DNA of 15,851 nucleotides from Armatimonadota bacterium (GTDB lineage Bacteria > Armatimonadota > Chthonomonadetes > Chthonomonadales > Chthonomonadaceae). The stretch is from NCBI GenBank assembly GCA_026392135.1, contig JAPLCR010000322.1, forward strand, positions 1,730 to 17,580. Direction: 5' to 3'. Positions 6,966 through 14,254 of this stretch are shown piece after piece. A program made the translations under genes and the position numbers. The notes under the pieces were generated by a model. It made no database searches and was not told the origin of the DNA. It saw nothing but the letters and a program-made list of their open reading frames with translations. Positions within the stretch are counted from its first letter, which is position 1. Every line of letters begins with the position of its first letter.

Positions 6966-9215
6966 CTACTCTTCGGCTTTAGGCGTTTTGCGGGCGCGTG
7001 TCGTGGTAGTCGTCTTTTTCGCTGTGGTCGTTGTTTTACGGGCGGCGGGTTTGCGCGTCGTTTTCGCCTTCCCCTTTTCGTCGTAGGTACACTTAAACTC
7101 CTGCCCTTCGTCTAGCACGCCCTCTGCGGAACACTTCAACAGAGTGCTACACTTGGGATAACTGCTACACCCCAAAAACGCCCCGCGTCGGCTACTGCGA
7201 AGTATCATAACGCCCTTCCCATCTGGGCAGGCGTATTCGGTGGCGTTGGGCAGGGTTGTGGGGTCGATAGGCTCCCTAGTGGTAGCCTCCTTGCCCTTCC
7301 CCATACCGCAGACAAGGTTCTCCCAATCTACAGGCTTACCATCCGCGTCTATCTTGACGATTTTGCGGCACTTGGGGAAGCCGCTACAGCCTAGAAACTC
7401 CCCGTATCGGCTTTTGCGAAGAAGGAACGCCTTATCTTCGACGGGGCAACGCCACTCGGTTTCGATGGGCGCGGGTTTCAGGCTCTCCATTCCCGTCGCC
7501 GCCGCTTTTAGTGTCAACTCGAAGGGGTCGTAGAAGTCGCGAAGCAGTTTCACCCAGTTCGCGCTCCCCTCCTCCACCGAGTCGAGCTTCGTCTCCATAC
7601 CCGATGTAAAGGTCACATCCATAATTTCGGGGAAGTGTTTCACCAGTTGGTCTGTGACGGTGAAGCCTAGTTCTGTAGGGGAGAAGCGTTTATCCACAAG
7701 GTCTACGTAGCCCCTATCTCGGATAGTGGAAATAATACTTGCGTAGGTGCTAGGGCGACCAATGCCCAACTCCTCAAGCGTCTTCACAATCGTCGCTTCC
7801 GTAAAGCGGGGCGGAGGCTGAGTGAAGTGCTGGCGCGGGGTCAGTTTCAGCAAATCGAGGTTCTGCCCTTGCGAAAGCGCGGGTAGCGGCGGCTGCTCTT
7901 CGTCTGCCACCTCTTCGGTGTCCTTGCCTTCGGTGTAGACACGCATAAAGCCATCGAACTTCACTACACTACCCGTTGCACGGAAGTTGTAGGGCGTTCC
8001 CGTGTTCGCGCCGCCTAGGGCGTGGATGTCGGCAGTCGTTACGTCCAGAATGGCGGGGTTCATCTGACTTGCAAGGAAGCGTTGCCATATTAGGCGGTAG
8101 AGTTTTAGCTGCTCTGGATTGAGATACTGGGCTATGGCTTCGGGTTCGCGGAGGCAGGAGGTGGGGCGTATCGCTTCGTGTGCATCCTGCGCCCCGCCCT
8201 TTGTCTTGAACTGCTTCGCCTGTGCGGGAACGTACTGCGCTCCGTAGTGCTCTGCTATAAATTTACGTGCCTCGCCCTGCGCCTCGCCCGCAACACGCAC
8301 GGAGTCGGTTCTCATATAGGTGATGAGACCAACGCTTCCTTGCGCTCCGAGGTCAACGCCTTCGTAGAGGTCTTGGGCTACCTGCATTGTGCGCCTACTC
8401 GTGAAATAGAGTTTTCGCGCCGCCTCTTGCTGTAGAGTGCTAGTGATGAAGGGCGCGGAGGCGTTTCGTCGCGTTTCGCGCTTTTTCACTTCGTGGACGC
8501 TGTAGTTCGCACCCTCCAACTCTGAAAGAATGACGTTGATGTCCTCTTCGGCTTTGGGTTCGAGTTTCGTTTTCCCCCACGAGTGAAGCGCGGCGTTGAA
8601 GGGGAAGCGTTTTTCGGGTGCTTGCGGCGTAAGATTCGCGGTAAGCGACCAGTACTCTTCGGGGACGAAAGCCTGTATCGCACGCTCTCTATCGCAGATA
8701 ATACGCACTGCTACAGACTGTACGCGCCCCGCAGAGAGTCCCTTCTGGATTTTTTTACTGAGGATAGGCGAGAGTTTATAACCCACGAGTCTATCTAGCA
8801 CGCGACGCGCCTGTTGCGCGTTTACCTTGTCCATATCTACACTATGCGCGTCCTCTAGGGCTTGCAGAACGGCAGTTTTAGTTATTTCGTTGAACTGAAT
8901 ACGCTTAGGGTTTTTCAGTTTGAGTGCTTCCGCAAGGTGCCACGCTATCGCCTCGCCTTCCCGGTCAGGGTCGGAAGCGAGATAGACGGTGGAGACTCCC
9001 TTTGCGGCAGACGCGATTCTGCCGAGAACGTCTTTACGGTCGGCTTTAGACTCATAGGAGGGCGCGAAGTCGTTGTCTACATCTACGCCGAGAACCCTTT
9101 CGGGCAGGTCACGGACGTGCCCCATGCTCGCCTCAAATATATAGTCAGCACCCAAAAAGTTTTTGAGAGTCTTTATCTTTGCAGGGGACTCTACAATAAT
9201 TAACGATTTCGCCAT
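6966..9215 (-). CDS. topA: DNA topoisomerase I, type IA
   Basis: Relaxes negative supercoils by transient 5'-phosphotyrosine cleavage. The 749-residue protein starts with the TOPRIM domain (V-E-S-P-A-K at 8-13, metal-binding D-P-D-R-E at 82-86) and has the active-site tyrosine Y300 in G-L-I-T-Y-M-R-T-D-S. G-I-G-R-P-S-T-Y-A, typical of the family, is also present. The C-terminal region has two topoisomerase zinc-ribbon-like units, each showing three instead of four cysteines (C-P-V-E-D and C-P-D-G-K where C-x-x-C is normal). A Lys/Arg/Thr-rich tail follows and probably binds DNA non-specifically. It heads a compact operon with the epimerase and xisI. The dprA gene often found beside topA is not adjacent; a divergent relative lies at 13156. 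Confidence 0.97.
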   Translation of the reverse strand: MAKSLIIVESPAKIKTLKNFLGADYIFEASMGHVRDLPERVLGVDVDNDFAPSYESKADRKDVLGRIASAAKGVSTVYLASDPDREGEAIAWHLAEALKLKNPKRIQFNEITKTAVLQALEDAHSVDMDKVNAQQARRVLDRLVGYKLSPILSKKIQKGLSAGRVQSVAVRIICDRERAIQAFVPEEYWSLTANLTPQAPEKRFPFNAALHSWGKTKLEPKAEEDINVILSELEGANYSVHEVKKRETRRNASAPFITSTLQQEAARKLYFTSRRTMQVAQDLYEGVDLGAQGSVGLITYMRTDSVRVAGEAQGEARKFIAEHYGAQYVPAQAKQFKTKGGAQDAHEAIRPTSCLREPEAIAQYLNPEQLKLYRLIWQRFLASQMNPAILDVTTADIHALGGANTGTPYNFRATGSVVKFDGFMRVYTEGKDTEEVADEEQPPLPALSQGQNLDLLKLTPRQHFTQPPPRFTEATIVKTLEELGIGRPSTYASIISTIRDRGYVDLVDKRFSPTELGFTVTDQLVKHFPEIMDVTFTSGMETKLDSVEEGSANWVKLLRDFYDPFELTLKAAATGMESLKPAPIETEWRCPVEDKAFLLRKSRYGEFLGCSGFPKCRKIVKIDADGKPVDWENLVCGMGKGKEATTREPIDPTTLPNATEYACPDGKGVMILRSSRRGAFLGCSSYPKCSTLLKCSAEGVLDEGQEFKCTYDEKGKAKTTRKPAARKTTTTAKKTTTTTRARKTPKAEE

Positions 9216-9288
9216 ACGTTATACAGGTATCCTTGAGAAGCGCGTTGTTACGGCTCTTATTTTGTCTTTTCGATTGAGGTTGTATGTT

Positions 9289-9317
9289 ATGTTACCCGTG
9301 CCTCCTCCCTTTGTCAA
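9289..9317 (-). promoter_or_regulatory. Likely sigma70 promoter of topA
   Basis: On the minus strand TTGACA (9317-9312), a 17-base spacer and TAACAT (9294-9289) precede topA. The predicted leader is about 65 bases. The -35 is perfect and the -10 matches four of six consensus bases. An AAGGA sequence lies further from the ATG than usual, so the ribosome site is weak. Confidence 0.6.
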
Positions 9318-9473
9318 GCAGGAGCGGAGCGGGCATCGGTTCACTCTTTCAGGAGAAAAACGGGGATACACACAAAAACCAATACAGATTTCAGTAAGGC
9401 ACAGAAGAATTGGATACCCCGAAAGAGAGCTGTTTCCTACTAGATTCCCTATAAATGTACTCCTCTTCTAATG

Positions 9474-9479
9474 TATAAT
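9474..9479 (+). promoter_or_regulatory. Candidate -10 element for the SDR operon
   Basis: A perfect TATAAT lies 80 bases before the dehydrogenase start. No good -35 hexamer is at 16-18 bases upstream (ATAAAT at a 17-base spacing), so promoter strength or an activator requirement is uncertain. Confidence 0.4.
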
Positions 9480-9509
9480 CGTGAGGTAGTATCACTGAAT
9501 TCGGAGATG

Positions 9510-9527
9510 TCGGGGGAACAACCCCGA
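9510..9527 (+). promoter_or_regulatory. Hairpin in the leader of the SDR operon
   Basis: TCGGGG and CCCCGA form a 6-bp stem around GAACAA in the presumed 5' leader. No T-run follows, so it is not an intrinsic terminator. It ends about 22 bases before the ribosome site and might stabilise the leader or modulate initiation. I recognise no known riboswitch class. Confidence 0.35.
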
Positions 9528-9558
9528 AGTAAGACATGACGATGAGCAAGGAGAGTAC

Positions 9559-10281
9559 ATGAACCTATTCGACCTAACAGGAAAAGTAGCCCTCGTCACA
9601 GGCGCAGCGCGGGGGCTAGGGCGAGGCATGGCGCTCGGTTTAGCGGAAGCGGGCGCGGACATTGTGGTGCTTGACCGCGAGGATGTTTCCGAAACCGTCC
9701 ACGCGATAACGCAAGTCGGGCGTCCTGAAAAAGCGGACGCGATAGTAGCGGAAACCGTCGCCATAGCGGGTAGAATAGACACTCTTGTTAATAATGCGGG
9801 CATTATTCGACGCGCCCCCCTGCTAGAGTTCACCGAGAAGGACTGGCAAGAGGTGATAGACCTCGACCTTTCGTCCGCCTTCTATCTCGCGCAAGCCGCC
9901 GCAAAGCACTGGGTTCAGCACAACCAGCGCGGTAAAATTGTGCAAATCGCCTCCCTCCTCTCGTTTCAGGGCGGACTGCTCGTTCCCTCCTACACGGCAG
10001 CGAAGAGCGGTATCGCAGGAATCACCCGCGCTATGGCGAATGAACTCGCTCCACGCGGTATCAACGTGAACGCTATCGCGCCGGGCTACTTCTCTACAGA
10101 GGTGACCGCTGGCATTCGCGCCAACCCTGACCGAAACCGCGCCATACTCAATAGGATTCCAGCAGAGCGTTGGGGTGACCCCGACGACCTGAAAGGGGCA
10201 GTCATCTTTCTCGCCTCCCCCGCCTCCGACTACGTGCATGGAACGGTACTCGCAGTGGATGGCGGCTGGCTCACCCGCTAA
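9559..10281 (+). CDS. kduD: SDR oxidoreductase, KduD-like, with an apparent internal deletion
   Basis: A short-chain dehydrogenase most like 2-deoxy-D-gluconate 3-dehydrogenase / KduD, which acts on keto-deoxy sugar acids from pectin or alginate breakdown. The cofactor loop T-G-A-A-R-G-L-G is at 14-21, N-N-A-G at 78-81, and the catalytic residues are S132, Y145 and K149. The conserved A-S-L-L-S-F-Q-G-G and I-P-A-E-R-W-G support the KduD branch. At 240 residues it is short for this branch (about 250). Between V-G-R (53-55) and P-E-K-A-D-A-I-V-A (56-64) the usual strand ending in an A-D-L motif, which packs under the adenine, is missing. About a dozen residues are gone and the reading frame is kept. 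An AAGGAG site lies 6-7 bases before the ATG. Activity is doubtful unless this is a natural variant. Confidence 0.83.
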   Translation: MNLFDLTGKVALVTGAARGLGRGMALGLAEAGADIVVLDREDVSETVHAITQVGRPEKADAIVAETVAIAGRIDTLVNNAGIIRRAPLLEFTEKDWQEVIDLDLSSAFYLAQAAAKHWVQHNQRGKIVQIASLLSFQGGLLVPSYTAAKSGIAGITRAMANELAPRGINVNAIAPGYFSTEVTAGIRANPDRNRAILNRIPAERWGDPDDLKGAVIFLASPASDYVHGTVLAVDGGWLTR

Positions 10282-10312
10282 AACGCTTTTATAAGGAGTT
10301 GAAGACCTCTTA

Positions 10313-11053
10313 ATGACCTACTGTCTTGGCATTCTTACCCAAAAAGGGCTGGTTATGGCTTCCGATTCGCGCACGAATGCGGGCTACGACCAAGTTAATG
10401 TTCACCGCAAGATGTACACCTTTGTACGCCCCGGTGAAAGGGTTCTCGTGATACTGGCAAGCGGAAACCTCTCTATCACTCAGTCCGTTCTCGCACTCCT
10501 CCAAAAAGATTGGGAGCAGGGGCAGGGATTAGCACAGGTAACGACACTCTACGACGCGGCACGCGAAATAGGTGCCAAAGTGCGTGCTGTCTCTGGAATG
10601 GACAGAGCTGCCCTCGAAAACGACGACTTCAAATTCAATATCAACCTCCTACTCGGTGGGCAAATCAAAGGGGAAAAGCACGGTCTCTACCTCGTCTATC
10701 CGCAGGGCAACCCACTCTCCGCCTCCGAGGACTCGCCCTACCTGCAAATCGGCGAAACGAAGTATGGTCGCCCGATTCTGGATAGAGGCGTTCGCTACGA
10801 CCAGACGACCCTCGCGGAAGCCGCCAAATTTGCCCTTATCTCCCTCGACTCCACTATGCGCTCAAACCTTACAGTGGGTCCCCCTGTAGATTTAGTTCTC
10901 TATAGTGAAGAGGAGTTGGACATACTCCACCAGAAACGTTTCCTAGACAACGACCCTGAACTTCTCCACATCCGTTCACAGTGGGAGCAGACGCTACGAC
11001 AAGGAATACGCGACCTACCGGAGTTGCGATTCTGGACGGATTGCAAACCGTAG
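10313..11053 (+). CDS. Anbu, proteasome-type Ntn-hydrolase peptidase
   Basis: A 246-residue proteasome beta-like protein of the Anbu family. After Met removal Thr2 (M-T-Y-C) would be the nucleophile, and the family pattern G-L-V-M-A-S-D-S-R-T-N-A-G (residues 12-24) and H-R-K-M follow. The glycine-rich L-A-S-G-N-L-S-I-T-Q segment is also typical. Anbu assembles into ring or helical multimers in the cytosol; its physiological substrates are not settled. The gene is usually linked to ATP-grasp, alpha-E and transglutaminase-like genes, none of which are here. Instead it sits 31 bases after the SDR gene and 37 bases before the helicase. The AAGGAG sequence is about 14 bases from the ATG, longer than usual. 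Confidence 0.88.
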   Translation: MTYCLGILTQKGLVMASDSRTNAGYDQVNVHRKMYTFVRPGERVLVILASGNLSITQSVLALLQKDWEQGQGLAQVTTLYDAAREIGAKVRAVSGMDRAALENDDFKFNINLLLGGQIKGEKHGLYLVYPQGNPLSASEDSPYLQIGETKYGRPILDRGVRYDQTTLAEAAKFALISLDSTMRSNLTVGPPVDLVLYSEEELDILHQKRFLDNDPELLHIRSQWEQTLRQGIRDLPELRFWTDCKP

Positions 11054-11090
11054 CCGCTACCCTAATACGCTTGATAGGGACTCTGCACTG

Positions 11091-13163
11091 ATGAATAAAG
11101 TCACGCGGTTGCTACGAGAATCGCTTCAAAACCCCAATGCAGAGTTCCGCGAAGGGCAACAAGACGCTATCCGCGCTGTAATAGAGCCGCCGCACCGCGC
11201 CCTTGTAGTTCAGGCGACGGGTTGGGGCAAAAGCATCGTCTACTTCATTGCGACGCGCCTGTTGAGAGATAGAGGCAGAGGTCCAACCTTAGTGGTCTCT
11301 CCCCTCCTATCACTTATGCGCGACCAACTACGCGCCGCTGAACGACTGGGCATTAAATCCCGACAGTATACGAGTGGAAATAGAGACGACTGGGCGGAGA
11401 TAGAGGAGAGCCTGAGAGCGGATGAGGTTGACCTCCTGCTTATCTCCCCTGAAAGGTTAGCGAACGACGGGTTCCGCACTCTGGTCAGCTCCACCAGTCT
11501 CTCCAAAGTAGGACTGATTGTTATTGACGAGGCGCACTGTATCTCGGATTGGGGGCACGACTTCCGCCCAGACTATCAGCGTATCGGGGAGTTAATCCGC
11601 AATCTGCCGCCGACAACCGCCGTTCTCGCGACAACGGCTACTGCTAATGACCGCGTGGTGGAAGACATCAAGCGGCAGATAGGGCGCGATATAAAAGTTC
11701 TGCGCGGCTCCCTCGCCCGAAAAAGCCTCCGCCTACAGGTCATTGCCCAAAAGGGCGTAGCGCAACGCCTCGCATGGCTCTCCGAACACCTCTCCGAACT
11801 CCCCAACTCAGGAATCATCTACGCCCTCACACAAGACGACGCGGAGCGCGTGGCTCAGTGGCTTCAAAAGCAGGGCTACCCCGTCGTCGCCTATCATGCG
11901 GGGCTGTCTGCGGAAGCGAAAATCGCACTAGAAGACAGACTTCTCAAGAACGAGGTAAAGGCACTCGTCGCAACCGTCGCGCTAGGCATGGGCTTTGATA
12001 AGCCCGATTTAGGCTTTGTGGTTCACTTTCAGAGTCCGGGCAACCTTGTGGCGTACTATCAGCAGATTGGTAGGGCAGGACGCGCTATCTCGGAGGCGAT
12101 CGCTATACTGTTTGTTGGTAGCGAAGATGAGCGTATTCACGAGTGGTTTGTCAATAACGCCCGCCCCCCTGAGCAGGACGTGAGAGCGGTTCTGGAGGCG
12201 TTGGATGAAGAGGCGATGAGTTCAACCAAGCTGAAACAGAAATTGAACATGACGCAGGGGGAGATAGAGAAGACGTTGAAGGCGTTGAGCGTCCTCTCCC
12301 CTTCGCCTATTGTAAAGGTCGAAAGAGCCTATCAGCGCACTCTCGTCCCGTATATACACGATGCGGAGCGCGAGGCGGCTCTCACGCATCGCCGACAGGA
12401 AGAGCGGAAGCGATTCGTTGATTTCGCAACAACAAAAGAGTGCCTGATGATGGTTGTGCAGAAGGAGCTTGACGACCCCGCCGCCGCGCCCTGCGAACGG
12501 TGCTACAACTGCCTAGGGCGAGAGATTATCAGCTCCGACGTTTCAGAGGAGGTTGTGATGAGCGCCCTAACATTTTTGCGCCGAGGCGAGTTCCCAATAA
12601 TCCCGCGCAAGCAGTGGGTCTCAGGAGCCTTGCCGACCTACGGCTTCACGGGGCGCATAGGAGAGGCGCAACGCTGTGAGGAGGGGGTCTGCCTCTCACG
12701 ATGGGGCGAGCCTGTAGTCGGGGCATGGGTGCAAGAGGACACAGCCGCCGGAAGTTATCGGGAGGACATCATAAAAATTGCGACTGAAGCACTGGGACGC
12801 TTACGCCTCTCCGCGCCGTTGCGATGGGTCTGCTCAATTCCGTCTCAGAGTCATCCTAACCTCGTCCCCGATTTTGCAAAGCGGCTGGCGAAGGCACTAC
12901 ACATTGAGTATGTGGAGGCACTGGAAAAGATAAAAGTGAATGATCCCCAGAAGATGCAGAAGAACAGCGTTCATCAGTCGCATAATCTAGATGGAGCCTT
13001 CGCGATTCGTGAAACAAGGGCGGGAGCGGTTCTACTGGTGGACGACGCGGTAGACTCCGGCTGGACTTTCACAGTGGCAGGGGCTTTACTGCGAGAAGCG
13101 ACCTCCTGCCCAGTAATTCCGTTCGCGCTCTGTTCTACGCGCCGTAAGGACGACGATGACTGA
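11091..13163 (+). CDS. RecQ-family DNA helicase fused to a ComF-type phosphoribosyltransferase domain
   Basis: A 690-residue two-part protein. Residues 1-345 are a RecQ-type superfamily 2 helicase: Q-A-T-G-W-G-K-S (Walker A, K47), D-E-A-H-C (146-150), T-T-A-T-A (181-185) and Q-I-G-R-A-G-R (325-331). A RecQ zinc site follows, with C451, C468, C471 and C474 in C-x16-C-x2-C-x2-C spacing, the same as in E. coli RecQ as I recall it. The usual HRDC domain is absent. Residues about 575-690 instead resemble ComF-type phosphoribosyltransferases, with V-C-S-I-P-S-Q near the start and the PRPP loop V-L-L-V-D-D-A-V-D-S-G-W-T (647-659). Similar fusions occur in other bacteria. The 3' end overlaps the DprA-like gene by 8 bases, so the two products probably act together, plausibly on foreign or damaged DNA. 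The biochemical role of the transferase part is unknown. Confidence 0.92.
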   Translation: MNKVTRLLRESLQNPNAEFREGQQDAIRAVIEPPHRALVVQATGWGKSIVYFIATRLLRDRGRGPTLVVSPLLSLMRDQLRAAERLGIKSRQYTSGNRDDWAEIEESLRADEVDLLLISPERLANDGFRTLVSSTSLSKVGLIVIDEAHCISDWGHDFRPDYQRIGELIRNLPPTTAVLATTATANDRVVEDIKRQIGRDIKVLRGSLARKSLRLQVIAQKGVAQRLAWLSEHLSELPNSGIIYALTQDDAERVAQWLQKQGYPVVAYHAGLSAEAKIALEDRLLKNEVKALVATVALGMGFDKPDLGFVVHFQSPGNLVAYYQQIGRAGRAISEAIAILFVGSEDERIHEWFVNNARPPEQDVRAVLEALDEEAMSSTKLKQKLNMTQGEIEKTLKALSVLSPSPIVKVERAYQRTLVPYIHDAEREAALTHRRQEERKRFVDFATTKECLMMVVQKELDDPAAAPCERCYNCLGREIISSDVSEEVVMSALTFLRRGEFPIIPRKQWVSGALPTYGFTGRIGEAQRCEEGVCLSRWGEPVVGAWVQEDTAAGSYREDIIKIATEALGRLRLSAPLRWVCSIPSQSHPNLVPDFAKRLAKALHIEYVEALEKIKVNDPQKMQKNSVHQSHNLDGAFAIRETRAGAVLLVDDAVDSGWTFTVAGALLREATSCPVIPFALCSTRRKDDDD

Positions 13164-14142
13164 ACTGCCCCCCGCAACTAAACTCGCGCTTCTCCTTACT
13201 GCACGGTGGGCAGTAAACGATGCCAAGCCCCTGACAAACACGGAGTTTTTGCAGTTTCGCCGCTGGCTGGGAACCGATGCAGAGGCGGCACTCTCCGTTA
13301 TAACAGGAGAAGCTACGCTGACGGAATGCCCCCTTGATACTGTACGCCTGAAAGCCCTTCTAGAACGCGGGTTGGGGCTGTTCCAACCACTCGACCGTTG
13401 GCTTCAAGCAGGTCTTTGGGTGCGTGCGTGGTCGGATGCAGAGTATCCTCCACGCTTTAAGAGTCTGCGCGTCAAAGCACCCGCCCTGCTTTTTGGCTGT
13501 GGAAATACGGAAGCCTTTACAGAGTTGGCTCTGGCTATCGTCGGCTCTCGCAGCGCTTCGGAAGAGCGGCTCGCCGATGCGGAGGCGATAGGCACGGCTT
13601 GCGCCCGCGATAGTGTCGCCGTTGTTTCCGGCGGGGCGCGGGGGGTGGATACGGTCGTTATGAGCGCGTGCGTAGACGCTGGTGGAAGCGCAGTGGGCGT
13701 GCTTGCGGACTCTCTACTCAAAGAGTCTGGAAACAGAGCCTACCGCCGCGCCATTATGGAGAGCCGCCTCTCCCTCATGTCGGAGGTTCACCCAGAAGCG
13801 CGTTTTGAGGTGGGTAACGCTATGTCCCGCAACCGCCTAATCCACCTCTGCGCCGATGCTACCCTACTGGTTGAGTGCGAAGTGGGTAAGGGAGGAACAT
13901 GGCAAGGGGCTATGGAGGCGTTGAAAGAGAGTAGAACCGTCTACGTTCTGCGAGGCGCAAAAGCCGAAGCCCAACTGGTAGAACTCGGAGCTATCACAAT
14001 TGACATGGATATGGCAACCCAGCCCAAGAAACTTATCACAGAAAAACAGCCTCCCAATGAGATGCACAGGCTTTTACAACACGCTAAGCCTGCTACTAAA
14101 AACCTCTCCCTCTTTGACAGTGTTGAATCGGGGCTGGAGTAG
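13156..14142 (+). CDS. DprA/Smf-like Rossmann-fold protein
   Basis: A 328-residue relative of DprA, the single-strand DNA-binding loader of RecA in transformation. The Rossmann domain spans about 95-270: A-I-V-G-S-R-S-A-S (127-135), V-S-G-G-A-R-G-V-D-T (157-166), and M-S-R-N-R-L-I-H-L-C-A-D (223-234) followed by G-K-G-G-T-W (244-249). In classic DprA the last part reads closer to SGSLITA, so the nucleotide/DNA pocket differs. The first ~90 residues (L-L-L-T-A-R-W then K-P-L-T-N-T-E-F) form a helical domain, and I see no clear C-terminal winged helix. ATG at 13156 lies inside the helicase gene, giving an 8-base overlap and coupled translation. Because its partner carries a PRTase domain, I favour a toxin-antitoxin/defence role (ShosA-like) over natural transformation. 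Confidence 0.88.
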   Translation: MTELPPATKLALLLTARWAVNDAKPLTNTEFLQFRRWLGTDAEAALSVITGEATLTECPLDTVRLKALLERGLGLFQPLDRWLQAGLWVRAWSDAEYPPRFKSLRVKAPALLFGCGNTEAFTELALAIVGSRSASEERLADAEAIGTACARDSVAVVSGGARGVDTVVMSACVDAGGSAVGVLADSLLKESGNRAYRRAIMESRLSLMSEVHPEARFEVGNAMSRNRLIHLCADATLLVECEVGKGGTWQGAMEALKESRTVYVLRGAKAEAQLVELGAITIDMDMATQPKKLITEKQPPNEMHRLLQHAKPATKNLSLFDSVESGLE

Positions 14143-14198
14143 TATAGTAGCGGGTGCAAGAAGAGGGGCTATTATACCAAAGGAGGAGTTCTTTCAGT

Positions 14199-14239
14199 CC
14201 CTCTATAACTATAATAGAGGGCTTTCTTATTTCTATTTT
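14199..14239 (+). terminator. Rho-independent terminator after the DprA-like gene
   Basis: CCCTCTAT (14199-14206) and ATAGAGGG (14214-14221) form a perfect 8-bp stem with a 7-base loop. They are followed by a T-rich tract (CTTTCTTATTTCTATTTT). It ends the SDR-Anbu-helicase-DprA transcript and separates it from the regulator gene that begins 15 bases later. Confidence 0.8.
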
Positions 14240-14254
14240 GGAGCATAGGGCGCG

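Noticed and set aside
14114..14148. TTGACA and TATAGT as a promoter for the BTAD regulator
   Set aside because: The spacing is 23 bases, far from 17, and the alternative TTGAAT gives only 14.
14179..14187. AAAGGAGGA, a strong ribosome-site-like sequence
   Set aside because: No start codon with an open frame follows within a usable distance before the terminator hairpin.
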